NCBI GenBank assembly: GCA_914767715.1
Contig: OU612070.1
Location: 5,845,501 to 5,909,500 of the forward strand
Origin: Membranipora membranacea
Taxonomy: Eukaryota; Bryozoa; Gymnolaemata; Cheilostomatida; Membraniporidae
DNA: 64,000 bases
Direction of reading: 5' to 3'
The translations under genes were made by a program, and so were the position numbers. Shown in pieces: positions 54,031 to 64,000 of this stretch. The notes beneath the pieces were generated by a model, which saw only the letters and a list, made by a program, of their open reading frames with translations, did no database searches and had not been told where the DNA came from. Each line of letters opens with the position of its first letter. Within the stretch, counting starts at the first letter, position 1.

Positions 54031-55217
54031 GTGACCAGGTTGAGTAATACTGAGATCGACAGTGAGGAGTATAATTATGTACATAACAAATACAATCAGG
54101 AAGATTATCTCGAGAAGGTAAATTTACAGTCAATCACTTTGACTTCTTGGTATAAGTTTGATGAACTGAAGAACATTTATAATGTTAAATTTTTCATCAC
54201 AACCTCTTAGCTATCCTAGGGAAGACATCCATATACTCTTTGATCTTACTGAATTCATTAATTCAACTATTGTTGTATGGTTACAGCTACAGGGTGTAGA
54301 CTATTTTGAGGGGCCGAAAAGACCCATGGGTGAATGGATACCTGTAAGTGGGTGCTCATGCACCTCATGTGAGGACATCAGGCTTCGTTATTTATACAAT
54401 CAGACTGCAAGGACGCCAGAAACACCAGAAAGTGCGTAGAGTTGTTGATTACCTGGAAATTTTATTCTCTGATCCACTAAACTGAATGATTGGATCAGTT
54501 TATGATTTTATATTGTAATTATCCATATGGCTCAATTAACTTTCATCAGTCCCAATGTTTCAACCCCATAATCCCCCCCCCCTACATGTGCCTGGCAGGT
54601 TGACTGAGTGAGAAAGCGACAGCTTTTATAATTGACTCCTCTCACAGAGACTGAGAGCTCAAGGCTTGTTAACTAAATAATATTTCAGGAACACCAAGAA
54701 GTAAAGAGGCACGACAAGTTTTAAGGATGGAGAAAATTTACTGGGGGGATGAGGTATGGGGCGAGTGGAGATGGATGAGGTCACAGTTGGTAAAAGATAT
54801 TATTACAATCACAGCTGTGGCTTCAGGTAAATTCTGTCATGAACCTAATAACAAGAAGTGCTGTATTCTGTTACCAGTGGACCACTTGTAATGAACAGAG
54901 TGATATGTCCTCGATAGAAGTTTTGATTTGCCTGGATCGTGAGTCGGTAGCTGGCAGCTGTCCATATGACAGGACTGCGAATAATACCCGAGTGCTTCCT
55001 CAACATTTATCCTCTTATCTAGTACCTAACGCTGTCCGTAAAAAAGTCGGTTAGCTCAATCACTCGATCTCCTTGCTTTACCAATCAGGACTATTTGTAT
55101 CTGTTATTCCATCACTCTTATTTGCTTGCAGTTGGATACATGGCTATCTGTAAGAAAGATCAGATTTTAAACTATGCGATGAATTTCCTGGACTCCTGGC
55201 AGAATGCAGCTCAGTGA
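54031..55217 (+). CDS. Copy B of an unrecognised four-exon gene (frame intact, ATG lost)
   Basis: Exons 54031-54117, 54287-54431, 54689-54826 and 55132-55217 join in frame to 151 codons. Features: polar acidic start (TRLSNTEIDSEEYN); a GCSCTSCED cysteine cluster in exon 2; a proline/threonine-rich linker; a tryptophan-rich block in exon 3 (IYWGDEVWGEWRWM); a C-terminus ending NFLDSWQNAAQ. No signal peptide or clear membrane segment. The position of copy A's ATG is GTG here and an in-frame TAG lies upstream (54... before 54008), so start must come from a spliced upstream exon (good acceptor at 54006-54007, phase-compatible) or the copy is silent. Exon 3 can also splice in phase to 57147-57204 and on into the DEG/ENaC gene, skipping exon 4. 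Family not recognised. Confidence 0.55.
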
Positions 55218-56048
55218 GGATGAGAGAAGATTGGAAGGCTGTCAGCAGACAATACTTAATCAGTGATTAACGGCACTATACGAACTTCTCAATGTTCATC
55301 TCTGACATATCTATGGAATTAATATTTCTCAGTCAGAGCTCCAAGTCCACAAAGTTTCAATAAAAAGAATGACGTCATATACTAGCGTCTCTAGTCATTA
55401 TCAACTGTGAGCTGATCCAAATCACGATTATTATTTACTCCACCCATGATTATGAGAAATGGTTAGCTATATCTTTGTCGCTACCCATATCTATTATTAC
55501 ATATTACACATATTATTATACGTTTACACATTCAGATCACAAATTCAAATATATACATTATAACTTCAATAATCATGTCTCATGTATATCATAGTATAGA
55601 GTATATTCGTATGATGAGATAAAATCTAATAAAACGATCACCAGTATAAAACACTAGCAAAGTTTTCATTTCAACAAATCAGTACTGGGTCGAGCCAGGA
55701 TCAAAGATGATGGAGCTAACTTGATTATTTTTCTATCGGTGATAGCATAGGATGAAGACGGTGATGACTAGTAATATCCTATAAAATGAGATCATGTGGC
55801 CATTAACCGGTTTCACAATCTCACAATCCCCAAAAAAGAATGGGTTGATAGCGAAAGCACTACTCAGAGTTGTGCACTGTTATCCCACTTGTTCATGCAT
55901 GCCATACCACCATTACCACCCTATGCAACACAGCGTATGTTTTAGGGTTATTTATATTATGAACTTTATTAACCACTGATCAATGCATGAAGCAAATAAG
56001 ACCATGTGAAAACAAGATAAAAGAAGCAATAAGAAGGCATTGACGTAT
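55218..56048. other. No feature seen
   Basis: AT-rich 3' flank of copy B; nothing with coding or repeat structure. Confidence 0.45.
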
Positions 56049-56690
56049 TTATGAGTATTTATAAAAAAGGCTTTTTCTGCAAAGAGCAGTATTGGATTTA
56101 GGGAGGGTCCTGGTTTCATGATGGTGCCTGTTATTTGTTACTAGGTGATGTAGATGATGGTGATGTGGATGGCTGGTGTTCTTTCTCACATTATTGACAT
56201 ACTTTAGGCAGCATATGTCCAGATAAACACTTAGTTCTGTTAAATTTGATGCTGCAAGACGCTCATCATAATGTTCTAACCATGGCAAAATAACACTGAG
56301 ACATAACTTCTATAGTCTTTCAAGAATCTCCTTGTCCCCTTTCGATAAATATGGGAACCAACTTGGTGCTGCGTACGAGATCACTGACAGAACTCTCGAT
56401 CTATAAAATGTGGCCAGACTAGACGTGGAGACCCCAAATTTCCTGAGACGAATAATGGCGTGCGCAGCTGGCCTTAACTTACTTATTACAGAGTCAACGC
56501 GAGCACTGAATCTCATATGATTGTCAAAGCAAACCCCTAAAAGTTTGACTGATGAATTTTGTGAGATGGGCATGTCATTTATCTTGATAGGATCACAGAT
56601 GATGTTCTTTTGTAGGGTTAGAGTCAGTGATTGTGACTTAGTGACGTTTAACAGCATTGAATTTTCTTCACACCAGCTTGCCGCATTCAC
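56049..56690 (-). mobile_element. LINE 3' fragment, broken by a MITE
   Basis: Minus-strand frames read [54 protein letters not shown] and, past one stop, LPWLEHYDERLAASNLTELS to a tail ending CRKSLFYKYS. This is the end of a CR1/Jockey-like reverse transcriptase. The EENSMLLN motif also occurs in the CUEDC2-intron LINE, so the two are related. Upstream sequence is cut off by the MITE at 56688. Confidence 0.8.
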
Positions 56691-57000
56691 TATGTTTCCA
56701 TGTGAGTTTCGAGGTCGGCCTAGGTCGAGCTGAGTTGTCACCTCTTGGCTCGATCTCGAAATATGCAGTCATTCCCATGTTAGAGCTGAGAAAAAAAAAC
56801 ATCAAAAAAAATCTGCCACTGCTGGGATTTGAACCTAGGCCTCCCACGTCAGAGTCTTTGATGTTAACCGCTCGGCCACTGCGAGCCGAAATGTGCGAGC
56901 TAGACCTTGGAGCTCAGGGCGATCTCGGAGGCAGTTCCATAGCTCGAAGCTAAGGCTAATTAGCCTCAGGTCGACCTCAAAACTACCATGGAAATGCAGT
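56688..57000. mobile_element. MITE with long terminal inverted repeats carrying a SINE-like insert
   Basis: The left end (TTTCCATG, GAGTTTCGAGGTCG, CCTAGG) is repeated inverted at the right end (GGTCGACCTCAAAACTACCA, then TGGAAATG). The arms span about 45 bases each. The centre holds two A-runs and a tRNA-like segment. It is inserted in the LINE fragment. Confidence 0.7.
56815..56885 (-). ncRNA. tRNA-like sequence (tRNA pseudogene or SINE head)
   Basis: The minus strand has a Leu/Ser-type A box (TGGCCGAGCGG) and a B box (GGTTCAAATCC) at normal spacing, with an imperfect T stem. The anticodon stem and acceptor stem do not pair well, and an A-run follows on the other side. This suggests a tRNA-derived SINE rather than a working tRNA. 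Confidence 0.55.
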
Positions 57001-57146
57001 GATAATCAGCTGCAGACAGCCTATTGCTGAGACCCCTTGTAGTGACTTTTAGCTGTCTTTCACATTTACACATTCTGTTAAGATAATCTATAGTTATGAA
57101 CAACATTAAATCCGTAATTTCTTACCTGACGTTTTTTTTTTAAAAG

Positions 57147-57204
57147 GATACCGTGATTCCTATGACATCGAATCACTGTTTGAGGATATCCTCAGAAGTT
57201 TTAG
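57147..57204 (+). other. Candidate linking exon between copy B and the DEG/ENaC gene
   Basis: After a T-run acceptor ending AAAAG, 58 bases encode GYRDSYDIESLFEDILRSF and end at AG|GTAATG. Phase in is 1 (as left by copy B exon 3). Phase out is 2 (as required by the channel exon at 58513). Open in that frame only. Confidence 0.4.
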
Positions 57205-57624
57205 GTAATGCTATTGCATGCTATTTTTGCTGGATATATCAGAGAAAAAGTTTATTTTCTTAAAACTTCTGATTGGCAAACGCTGTACCCTCCATGTCGT
57301 AAGTTTATATAATATTTTGATAAATACAAAGTTGTCTTTTCATTGAAACTGAGAGGACAACAACTAGAATTTTCTTGTATATCAAGTACTAAAATACTGA
57401 ACTTTTCCTTCACTAGCAAACATCGTGGAGACAATATTTCTCAATGAAAATTTTGCTCACTGTTTCATATCAGCATCGATGCCAGAGCATTAAAACGTCA
57501 TTACTAGGTTAGTAATTAAACCACATATGTGAGAGGTTGTGTCTGGAACATTTCTTAGTTATTTTATTAAGGACAATTTAATTTTCTCATTACTCGATTG
57601 TAACATCCGCATAAGTCAATGTCT

Positions 57625-57755
57625 AAGAGTGGACTGTAAGTACTGGTTATGGATGAGGGGGGGGGAGCTAAGAGTGGACTGTAAGTACTGGTTATGGATG
57701 AGGGGGGGGAGCTAAGAGTGGACTGTAAGTACTGGTTATGGATGAGGGGGGGGGG
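57625..57755 (+). repeat. Minisatellite, three units of 44-45 bp
   Basis: Unit begins AAGAGTGGACTGTAAGTACT and ends in a G-run of 8-11. Starts are at 57625, 57670 and 57714. Units differ only in G-run length. Confidence 0.92.
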
Positions 57756-58170
57756 GAGAAGCGATGCCTCTTGACGAAGGCCTTCATATCTTACTGGAAA
57801 CAGGGGTTCACTAGTTACAGTTTTCTTGGATGGAATTACATCACCCAGAGATGATCGCAAAAACAATTGAGTGAATGAAGGATATTGCCGTTGGGAGAAC
57901 TCACATCTCTCGATGATTAAATGGCACAAAATCCCTTTTGCAGCTGTTTGAGCTTTCATGCTAGCTGGAATAGTTCTCAATGTTTTGTTTGATTGCCAAA
58001 GCTTCTTGTCTCGGCCAGTTATATCATGTGCAACTGTGTGGCTGTGAATGTGCAATTCATCTTTCAGCGAGATCAATACCAAAATGCTGAGGCCCAGGAG
58101 AATTGACTGTAAGACGAGACGCCTCCCTGGGAATCTGCTGTTTTTGTCATTGTATTGTAGATGCTAACTG

Positions 58171-58261
58171 ACCTATCTCATATAACTGTGAGATGTTGTA
58201 TAAACATTCATCCAGCCGCATAGGAGATATACATCCTAGACCTATCTCATATAACTGTCGA
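58171..58261 (+). repeat. 71-bp partial tandem duplication
   Basis: ACCTATCTCATATAACTGT occurs at about 58171 and 58240, each followed by similar TGTATAAACATTCATCC / TGCACAGAAATGTACATCC text. Confidence 0.6.
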
Positions 58262-58512
58262 ATGCTGCACAGAAATGTACATCCGCCCAAATATCTTTTC
58301 AGGAAGTGAAATCGCACAAAACATTGAACTTTTAATGGTCTTAGCAATCAATATGCTGCGACATTTATTTTTAAGAATTTTAATGCTGAAGTTATCAGGT
58401 GGAAAATTAAGGTCACGATGCTGTGTCAGACTGCTATGATAAGCACTGCGGTCATTTTCCTTCCAGTGATCAGAGACTTGATGTTGTGGGAGATTCGGTG
58501 TTTACTTTTTAG

Positions 58513-61500
58513 TCTAAATGCAAGATCTTACCTGTACATGATGTCCTCCTATACTGAAACGGATAATGAACCAAAATCTGCAGTGGAAGGGTGGAAACAG
58601 TTTAGTCAGGACGTGACTATGCACGGAATGAGATACGTGCACCTCAAGGATACAACACTACTGAGACGGTCAGAATGTTATTTAGAGTTTTTAACTTTGA
58701 TTTAAATTCCACTAAATTTTTCACTGAAATTTGACTTGTAAATTTTTCAAATACCACAACAGTGAATGACTCGATATGTCCATTGTAATAATACTTTTGA
58801 TTTTCCTATAATGATTGTTTCTTCAATTTCTGTTTATAGAATTATCTGGCTGTTTCTGCTGCTGGCTTGTCTTAGCTATTGTACGTTTGCTTGTTATCTC
58901 TTCATGGACGATTATGTGAAACGAGTCGTCAGCACTAAAGTTCAGATGGTCAAGACCAAAGAACTGAAGGTTTGTATCTCTAAATACATCGTTTTATGTA
59001 TTTAAATTTCCGTTTGAAGTTCAAATCAACCAAATTCTGAAACAGAAAGCCGTAAACATATATAAAAATAGTGTGAGCAAACTTACCCACTGACTGATAT
59101 ACCAAAAAAGTCAGCGTATTTGGTGTCAGCAGATTTCATGGTGTGAGTTATTGTGATGCTATCTTGTATAACCATTGAGTTGCATGGCCAACATTGATGA
59201 GAGGACAAATTATAATTCGTTTAATATTTGGGACACAACTTTGCATTGATAGCATTAGATGTGCAAGTCTGTTTGGGCATTCGATACTGTGTTTTTGAAT
59301 TGATTATTTTTTCGAAAATATTACTGGACCAACCGAGTCACAAGCAAAGCCAAATAATACTTTGCAATGATTATGTTATACACCATCTATAAAACCTAAC
59401 GATATGTAAGGTGCCAGAACAAAGCACTTACAGCAAACTTCTCAGGCCAGTAACATTTTTAGTTTTATTTCTAATCCTCACAGTTCCCTACCGTTACGCT
59501 GTGTAACAGAAACCTGATAACGAGTGACATGGTCGACTACTACATGTGGGCTCTCGGAGCTCCGGATCTGCATGAGATACTAACTGATCTTAGCAGCCCT
59601 AGTAGTGTCTTACCTCCTCCGCCAGAAAAGTAGGTACTCTTAGATTTAGATTCTCTTTGCTTTCATTTCTTAGCTTGAGTGCACACTGATGACGTGATAT
59701 ACTAATTGCCTGTATATCTCTGTTCAATAGAGAGCGAACTAAATCACTTAGCATGGGTACCATCACGAGGAATTTGGTGTGACGACCCGAGTTCAACATT
59801 TGAAATTAGGGGCGGGTACATGTTATGTACTCTTACTAAATTGACTCTAACGATCAGAGATAAACATGATTATAGTGTAGTCTCGATGTCAGTGTGCTCT
59901 TCGCATTTTTTCCATCCTGAGTGATTGAGTTTTTATAGTATACTTCCTCCATGACCCTCTGTCCTTGCCTACCTCCACGGTCCACTGCCAGGAAAGTGTT
60001 TTCACTACTTTGCTTGAGTGTGTTTCATGGGCGTTGAACTCGACAGCTTCAGTAAAATGAGTACTAAAGTTAATCACGTTGTATAGATTTTCAGCACTCA
60101 ACTAAAACATTTTGTTGATGATGGATTTGATGCTTGTATGTTGTATGTTCATGCAGTAGAAGAAAGCGTTAAGAGGGCCACCCTACAATGCAATTTTCAG
60201 ATCTAAGTTGTGTAATGCCGGACATGGGAATACTTATGATGACAATACAGGCTTCTGATCTTCCACAGTTCTCTCTCCCTACTAATCTCCCCAGTTGTTG
60301 ATCAATCTACTTTTTTTGAAGATATGACTGGGACTCACAAGAACTTGCCGGAATAGCAAACCTCACTAGTGAAGACACTCTTGAACTCTTCAGAAGTTTA
60401 GCCCACCAGTTTTTCTTCACTGTGTTACAATGTAGCACGCGTGGTGTGGACGTGCCCTGCAGTGACATAATTACACCTGTAATCACTGATGGAGGTAAAC
60501 ATCATTATCTCTGAAGCGGAGAGAGTTATTTTCTCTTGACCCATAGTACTAAAGCCGCACCCTAACCTGTCTTGACAAGCCCACCAAACAAAGCATGTGA
60601 CGACAGGCTAGCCTCACCCTATACCCATGATGGAGGTAAAGATTATATCTCCTTTCTTGTACTAATCCAGTGGTCGCAGTGAAGAACATTACAGAGCTTT
60701 ATCATGTTGTTGAACTTATTTTTGCAAATCATTGCACTCAAATCTTTTACAGGGTTCTGTTTTCAGTTTAACTCGGATGGGAAATTTAATACGACTTCAG
60801 CAGGTCTCCCCGGAGGTATAACTCTCATCCTGTATACTGACGTATTCTTTTACAGCATTGGTCCTCTCAATCATGCTGAAGGCTTTTCTGTAAGTATCGG
60901 TTCAACTACGAGCTCTCTTCAACAACATGTATCAAAGGAAATTCTAATTTAGTATTTTTGCAGGCTGTGGCTATTGAAATACCAAAAAAATTATTTGATC
61001 ACAAAAAAACAGTAAGATAATAATGGTATCGCAGTATGATTGAAATTCAAACTTTGAAATTTTAAATCTGTACCCTTACCCTAGACCAAGCTTGGTCCAG
61101 TTGCCTGCATTCCAATTGCTCCCTTCCACTCGTCACGCAGCAGGCGTGACCAGTGGACCTGGAGCAAATCGGAATGCAGGCAACTAGACCAAGCTTGGTC
61201 TACCCTTACCTCCATTGACACAAATTGGGATTGACAAAATGATATTGGCAAAGCGTCTTTGGCAAAATGTGATTGGCAAATTGTGATTGGCAAAACATAG
61301 CATTGGCAAACTGTACATTGGCAAAATGTAGCGAATATAGTTACTAAATTTAGTTGATGCAATCTCAAGCACTTTAAATTTAATATAATGTCTTATTTGA
61401 TAAGTGCACAAACATTTCGGTGAAGATTTTGCTCCCAAAATAATGTCATTGGATGCTTCTCTCGACTTATATTCCATATCCTCGATATTGTGTTTTAGAT

Positions 61501-63845
61501 CACATTGCACGACTCGGATGATGTTCCAGCAGTAAACCAGCAGGGCGTCGGAGTGAGACCCGGCACACAAGTGTCACTCAACCTAAAAGCATATCAGGTT
61601 AGCCAATCATTAAGCCGCACAATATATCGAGGAAAGCCCAAATTTCCCATATACATCAGGCCAACTTTGTATTCTTCGTTACCTTTTCAAGACCCTTGGG
61701 AGTAAGAAACAAATTGCATTGTGGGATACTTTATGTCAAATGATATTCTCTGGAACTCACAGGGAGACCAGGTCAAGCCTTACCTTCCTGGAAGTTGCAT
61801 TGTGGGTTATGCTGTTTGAAACTCCATGGAGGACTGCTTCCTCACCGTTTCACGTAATATTCTATTGGAGCTTCCTTAGTAGACGCTGTTTAGATACGTC
61901 GTCACTGTTAACCAGGAGTTCTTCTAATTAGAATGAGCAAAACATTTTGACCATTATTAATACAATCACTTCAAGTCCTTGCTCTTACAATGGTGTTATA
62001 ATTATGCAAATTCTGTTCCAAATCTCTCACTCAGAAGATACATAGTTCAATCAAACAATGAGTGATTTAGAACCTCTGGCACACCTTGCATACTCAAATA
62101 GGAGCAACCAGATAGTGATTATGGCAGTTTAAATTTGAAAGACTCCCGGTTTATAATAGGCCTGTCGCTATCGTAAAGTGTCCCGGGGACACTCTTCAAC
62201 AGCAACCGGCCTATTTTAAACTGTCCTGTCTATCGTAAACTGTCCCCCCATTTTGGGCGCTTAATATCAAATCATACTTTACAGACAATTAGAGAACCTC
62301 CACCTGCAGATGATGGTCGAGCTGACTGTGAAGATACAGAGAATCTAGAGAACATTCTGGAGTATTACTCGACTTATACTTACTCAGGGTGTGTGACTGA
62401 GTGTAAGACTAGATATGTACTCGATAAATGTGCATGTCGGGATGTTCTCCAACCAGGTAACATATTGGGGTTGATCTACATCAATCGTAATATCATATCA
62501 TATCAGAAGCCCGTAGTTGTAGGGGAAGCAGGGGCGCTATGCCTCCTCCTCTAGAATGCCTAAAAATGCCTAAAAATGTTGTAATTGAAAATTCCATGTC
62601 AGAATCAGCTCATTTGGGACTTCCATTTGCTATTCATATCATTAAATTGCTTTGGAGGCTGGGGATAAACTTAATAAATTAGCTCACAATACCCAACCTG
62701 TTGTTACCTCACACCCTCCTCCCATACCATTTTCCTCAAACTACGGCCCTACATAATATCATGTAATATCAATGTCAAGATCCCACCAGACACCTTATTG
62801 TTCAGCTCAGTCTGATGTTTCCTCTTGAACAAATCATAAAATAAGGGTCTAGGGTGTTTGTATTGGATGCACAGTAGCGCACAGCCACACAATCACCACT
62901 GGCCTGTTGTTTCTCATACTTAACACTCACAGTTTAATCCATCTTTAATCGGATCAATAAATTGCGGAGAGAGAGAGAGAGTAAGCAAGCGCACAGTTAG
63001 GGTCGGGTTAGCCCGTCTTGATAAGCTTTGTTTGTTGGAGGGGGGGGCAACCCCCCAACAATTACATGTTTATGAAATGACAGTACTGAACGTGTATTTA
63101 TATTTGTAGCTTTGCACAACTCTCGAGTTTGCGTGATTAAGGAAATGCTGCAATGTTCCACCCCCGCCTTACGTAAGTAAAGAAAACCTTGGCAACTAAT
63201 TATGGACAAACATCGACATTGAGCTGGAGAACCCTCACGCCATGACGGCCCTTCCTTAGAATATTTGATGAATAAGAACAACAGAACAAAAACCTGAAAC
63301 AGATCTCAGAATCAGTTCACAGGGCAAAAAATGCACTTAGTGGTGCGGAGTGATAATGTGATATCACAATTTTCATTTGTTTCTCAGGTAGAGAACACAC
63401 TTTTGTAGGATCATTATTTTTTGATCCACACAAAACTTAAATTAGGGAACTGAGTTGGCTCTATCTAGCAGGATCAGATTACATTCTATGATAAACTGCT
63501 TTTACAAAAAATTATTTAATTCCATTCCTTCTCTTTTTAACACGGCCTCATTTGTTTGGTTGGTGAATATAATTAAATACATATATATGTGTATGAAATA
63601 ATTAAGCTTTTAGTGAAATCACAAAAGAGAGTGGTGTTTTAGCCATTCCAGTCTACGGCTTAAGTCAAACTCGTTCTCAGTTTCTAAAACAATACATGTT
63701 CTTGAAGGTGCTTTTATAAAGGATGAAGCTGGAATGGCTGCATGTGGGTGCCGTGAAGCCTGTAAAACTGTCGGGTATAGTGCACATGTTTCCTCTGTGA
63801 CCTTTCCAAGTCTTAATTTCTTCAAGCTTGAGGAATCTCCACCAG
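58513..63845 (+). CDS. DEG/ENaC (ASIC-like) sodium channel subunit, 3' end outside window
   Basis: Exons 58513-58668, 58840-58969, 59484-59629, 60322-60494, 60753-60889, 61499-61597, 62285-62456, 63110-63172 and 63708-63845 agree in phase. First clear Met is at 58538, giving 396 residues so far. The family forms trimeric amiloride-sensitive cation channels with two membrane helices and a large cysteine-rich ectodomain. Seen in order: the pore-gating HG motif (TMHGMRY, residues 29-30); transmembrane helix 1 (about 45-65); FPTVTLCN (88-95), the family's post-TM1 signature; GFCFQFNSDGKFN and GLPGGITLIL (beta-ball/palm); ITLHDSDDVP; the thumb cysteines CVTECKTRYVLDKCAC; then CGCREAC and the SVTFPS-like palm strand. 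TM2 and the selectivity filter must lie beyond 64000. An open acceptor at 58512 shows that at least one exon precedes. Confidence 0.92.
59682..59896 (+). mobile_element. MITE, copy 2 (DEG/ENaC intron)
   Basis: 215 bases, CACACTGATGACG ... CGATGTCAGTGTG, collinear with 17692-17910 with many shared words (GATAGAGAG/AATAGAGAG, CACTTAGCATG, AAATTGACTC). Confidence 0.75.
61080..61203. repeat. Near-perfect 120-nt foldback
   Basis: Two arms of about 58 bases pair almost completely around a 5-6 base loop (GTCACGC agcag GCGTGAC near 61131-61149). Each outer end carries its own palindrome, AGACCAAGCTTGGTCT or a one-base variant. It lies in a DEG/ENaC intron. A one-armed relative is at 17206-17250. Probably a foldback transposon. 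Confidence 0.85.
61230..61335 (+). repeat. Degenerate tandem array of ATTGGCAAAATGT-like units
   Basis: About seven units of 12-17 bases, each with the core TTGGCAAA (first unit TTGACAAA). Unit length varies. Confidence 0.8.
63450..63590 (+). mobile_element. LINE 3' tail remnant
   Basis: Shares GCATTCTATGATGAACTGCT-like text, a CCTTCTTTTT-like pyrimidine stretch, GGCCTCATTTGT and a TTGGTTGGT...ATAATTAA end with 53640-53745. It is therefore the tail of the same LINE family without the coding part. It lies in the last channel intron seen. Confidence 0.65.
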
Positions 63846-64000
63846 GTAGATATTTTATATAGATGAGTTACTGTGCTTCTTTAGTAGCCAATGTGTCAGC
63901 TGGTCTGATTGGCTACGTGGTTACGGTTGGCTACGGAAGCGCTAAATTGAGCTTTTTTTGGTGATTTGTGCTTTTTGCTGCTCCATGAGTTGTCCGATAA
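63846..64000 (+). other. Start of the next DEG/ENaC intron
   Basis: Begins with the GTAGAT donor after the exon ending at 63845; no further exon before the edge. Confidence 0.6.

Noticed and set aside
56815-56885. Functional tRNA-Leu or tRNA-Ser
   Set aside because: The anticodon stem cannot be formed properly and the acceptor stem has several mismatches; it lies within a MITE.
57567-58082. 171-codon minus-strand ORF with PPSSITSTYSP repeats
   Set aside because: The repeats are the 44-45 bp minisatellite read in frame; the remainder has no domain or splice context.
61230-61335. CRISPR-like array
   Set aside because: Units are contiguous, short and of unequal length without spacers, inside an animal gene intron.
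63681-63707. Earlier acceptor (TCGTTCTCAG) for the last channel exon
   Set aside because: In frame and plausible, but it would insert nine residues that break the close match to the family (PAL followed at once by the AFIKDE and CGC motif region).

Overview
This is eukaryotic DNA from an animal nuclear genome. It is AT-rich, its genes are split into short exons with GT-AG introns, and it is dotted with decayed LINEs, tRNA-derived SINEs, MITE-like foldbacks and a long (CT)n microsatellite. Gene content (an invertebrate-like CUEDC2 orthologue, a TIR-less leucine-rich-repeat receptor, a DEG/ENaC channel) suggests a marine invertebrate, perhaps a lophotrochozoan. The species cannot be fixed from the window. 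All splice models below were built by hand from splice sites and phase, without transcripts.

Layout. (1) 1-4520: two tail-to-tail copies of a tiny secreted six-cysteine peptide gene in a roughly 1 kb inverted duplication. (2) 4521-9180: non-coding DNA with a (CT)n tract and a wrecked LINE. (3) 9208-14699 (+): CUEDC2-like gene in six coding exons; intron 1 contains a broken LINE of about 2 kb. (4) 16197-25491 (-): a 13-exon, 828-residue LRR type I membrane receptor, convergent with CUEDC2. (5) 25523-41858: a gene-poor stretch of about 16 kb with only weak exon and enhancer candidates. (6) 41859-43058 (-): the last two exons of an unrecognised gene. (7) 48643-49409 (+): a phase-consistent two-exon candidate. 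(8) 50024-55217: an unrecognised small four-exon gene family in direct and inverted copies, one wrecked and one intact except for its start codon. (9) 56049-57000: a LINE 3' end interrupted by a MITE that carries a tRNA-like SINE. (10) 58513-63845 (+): a DEG/ENaC sodium-channel subunit running off the right edge.

The genes do not form an operon-like unit. The most interesting area is 48.6-58.7 kb. There an unrecognised exon family has been duplicated and inverted, and its best copy can be spliced in perfect phase, through a small exon at 57147-57204, into the DEG/ENaC channel. It may therefore be a duplicated N-terminal cytoplasmic module of such channels rather than a separate gene family. 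Shared MITEs and foldbacks in LRR-receptor and channel introns show that the same mobile families shaped both ends of the window.
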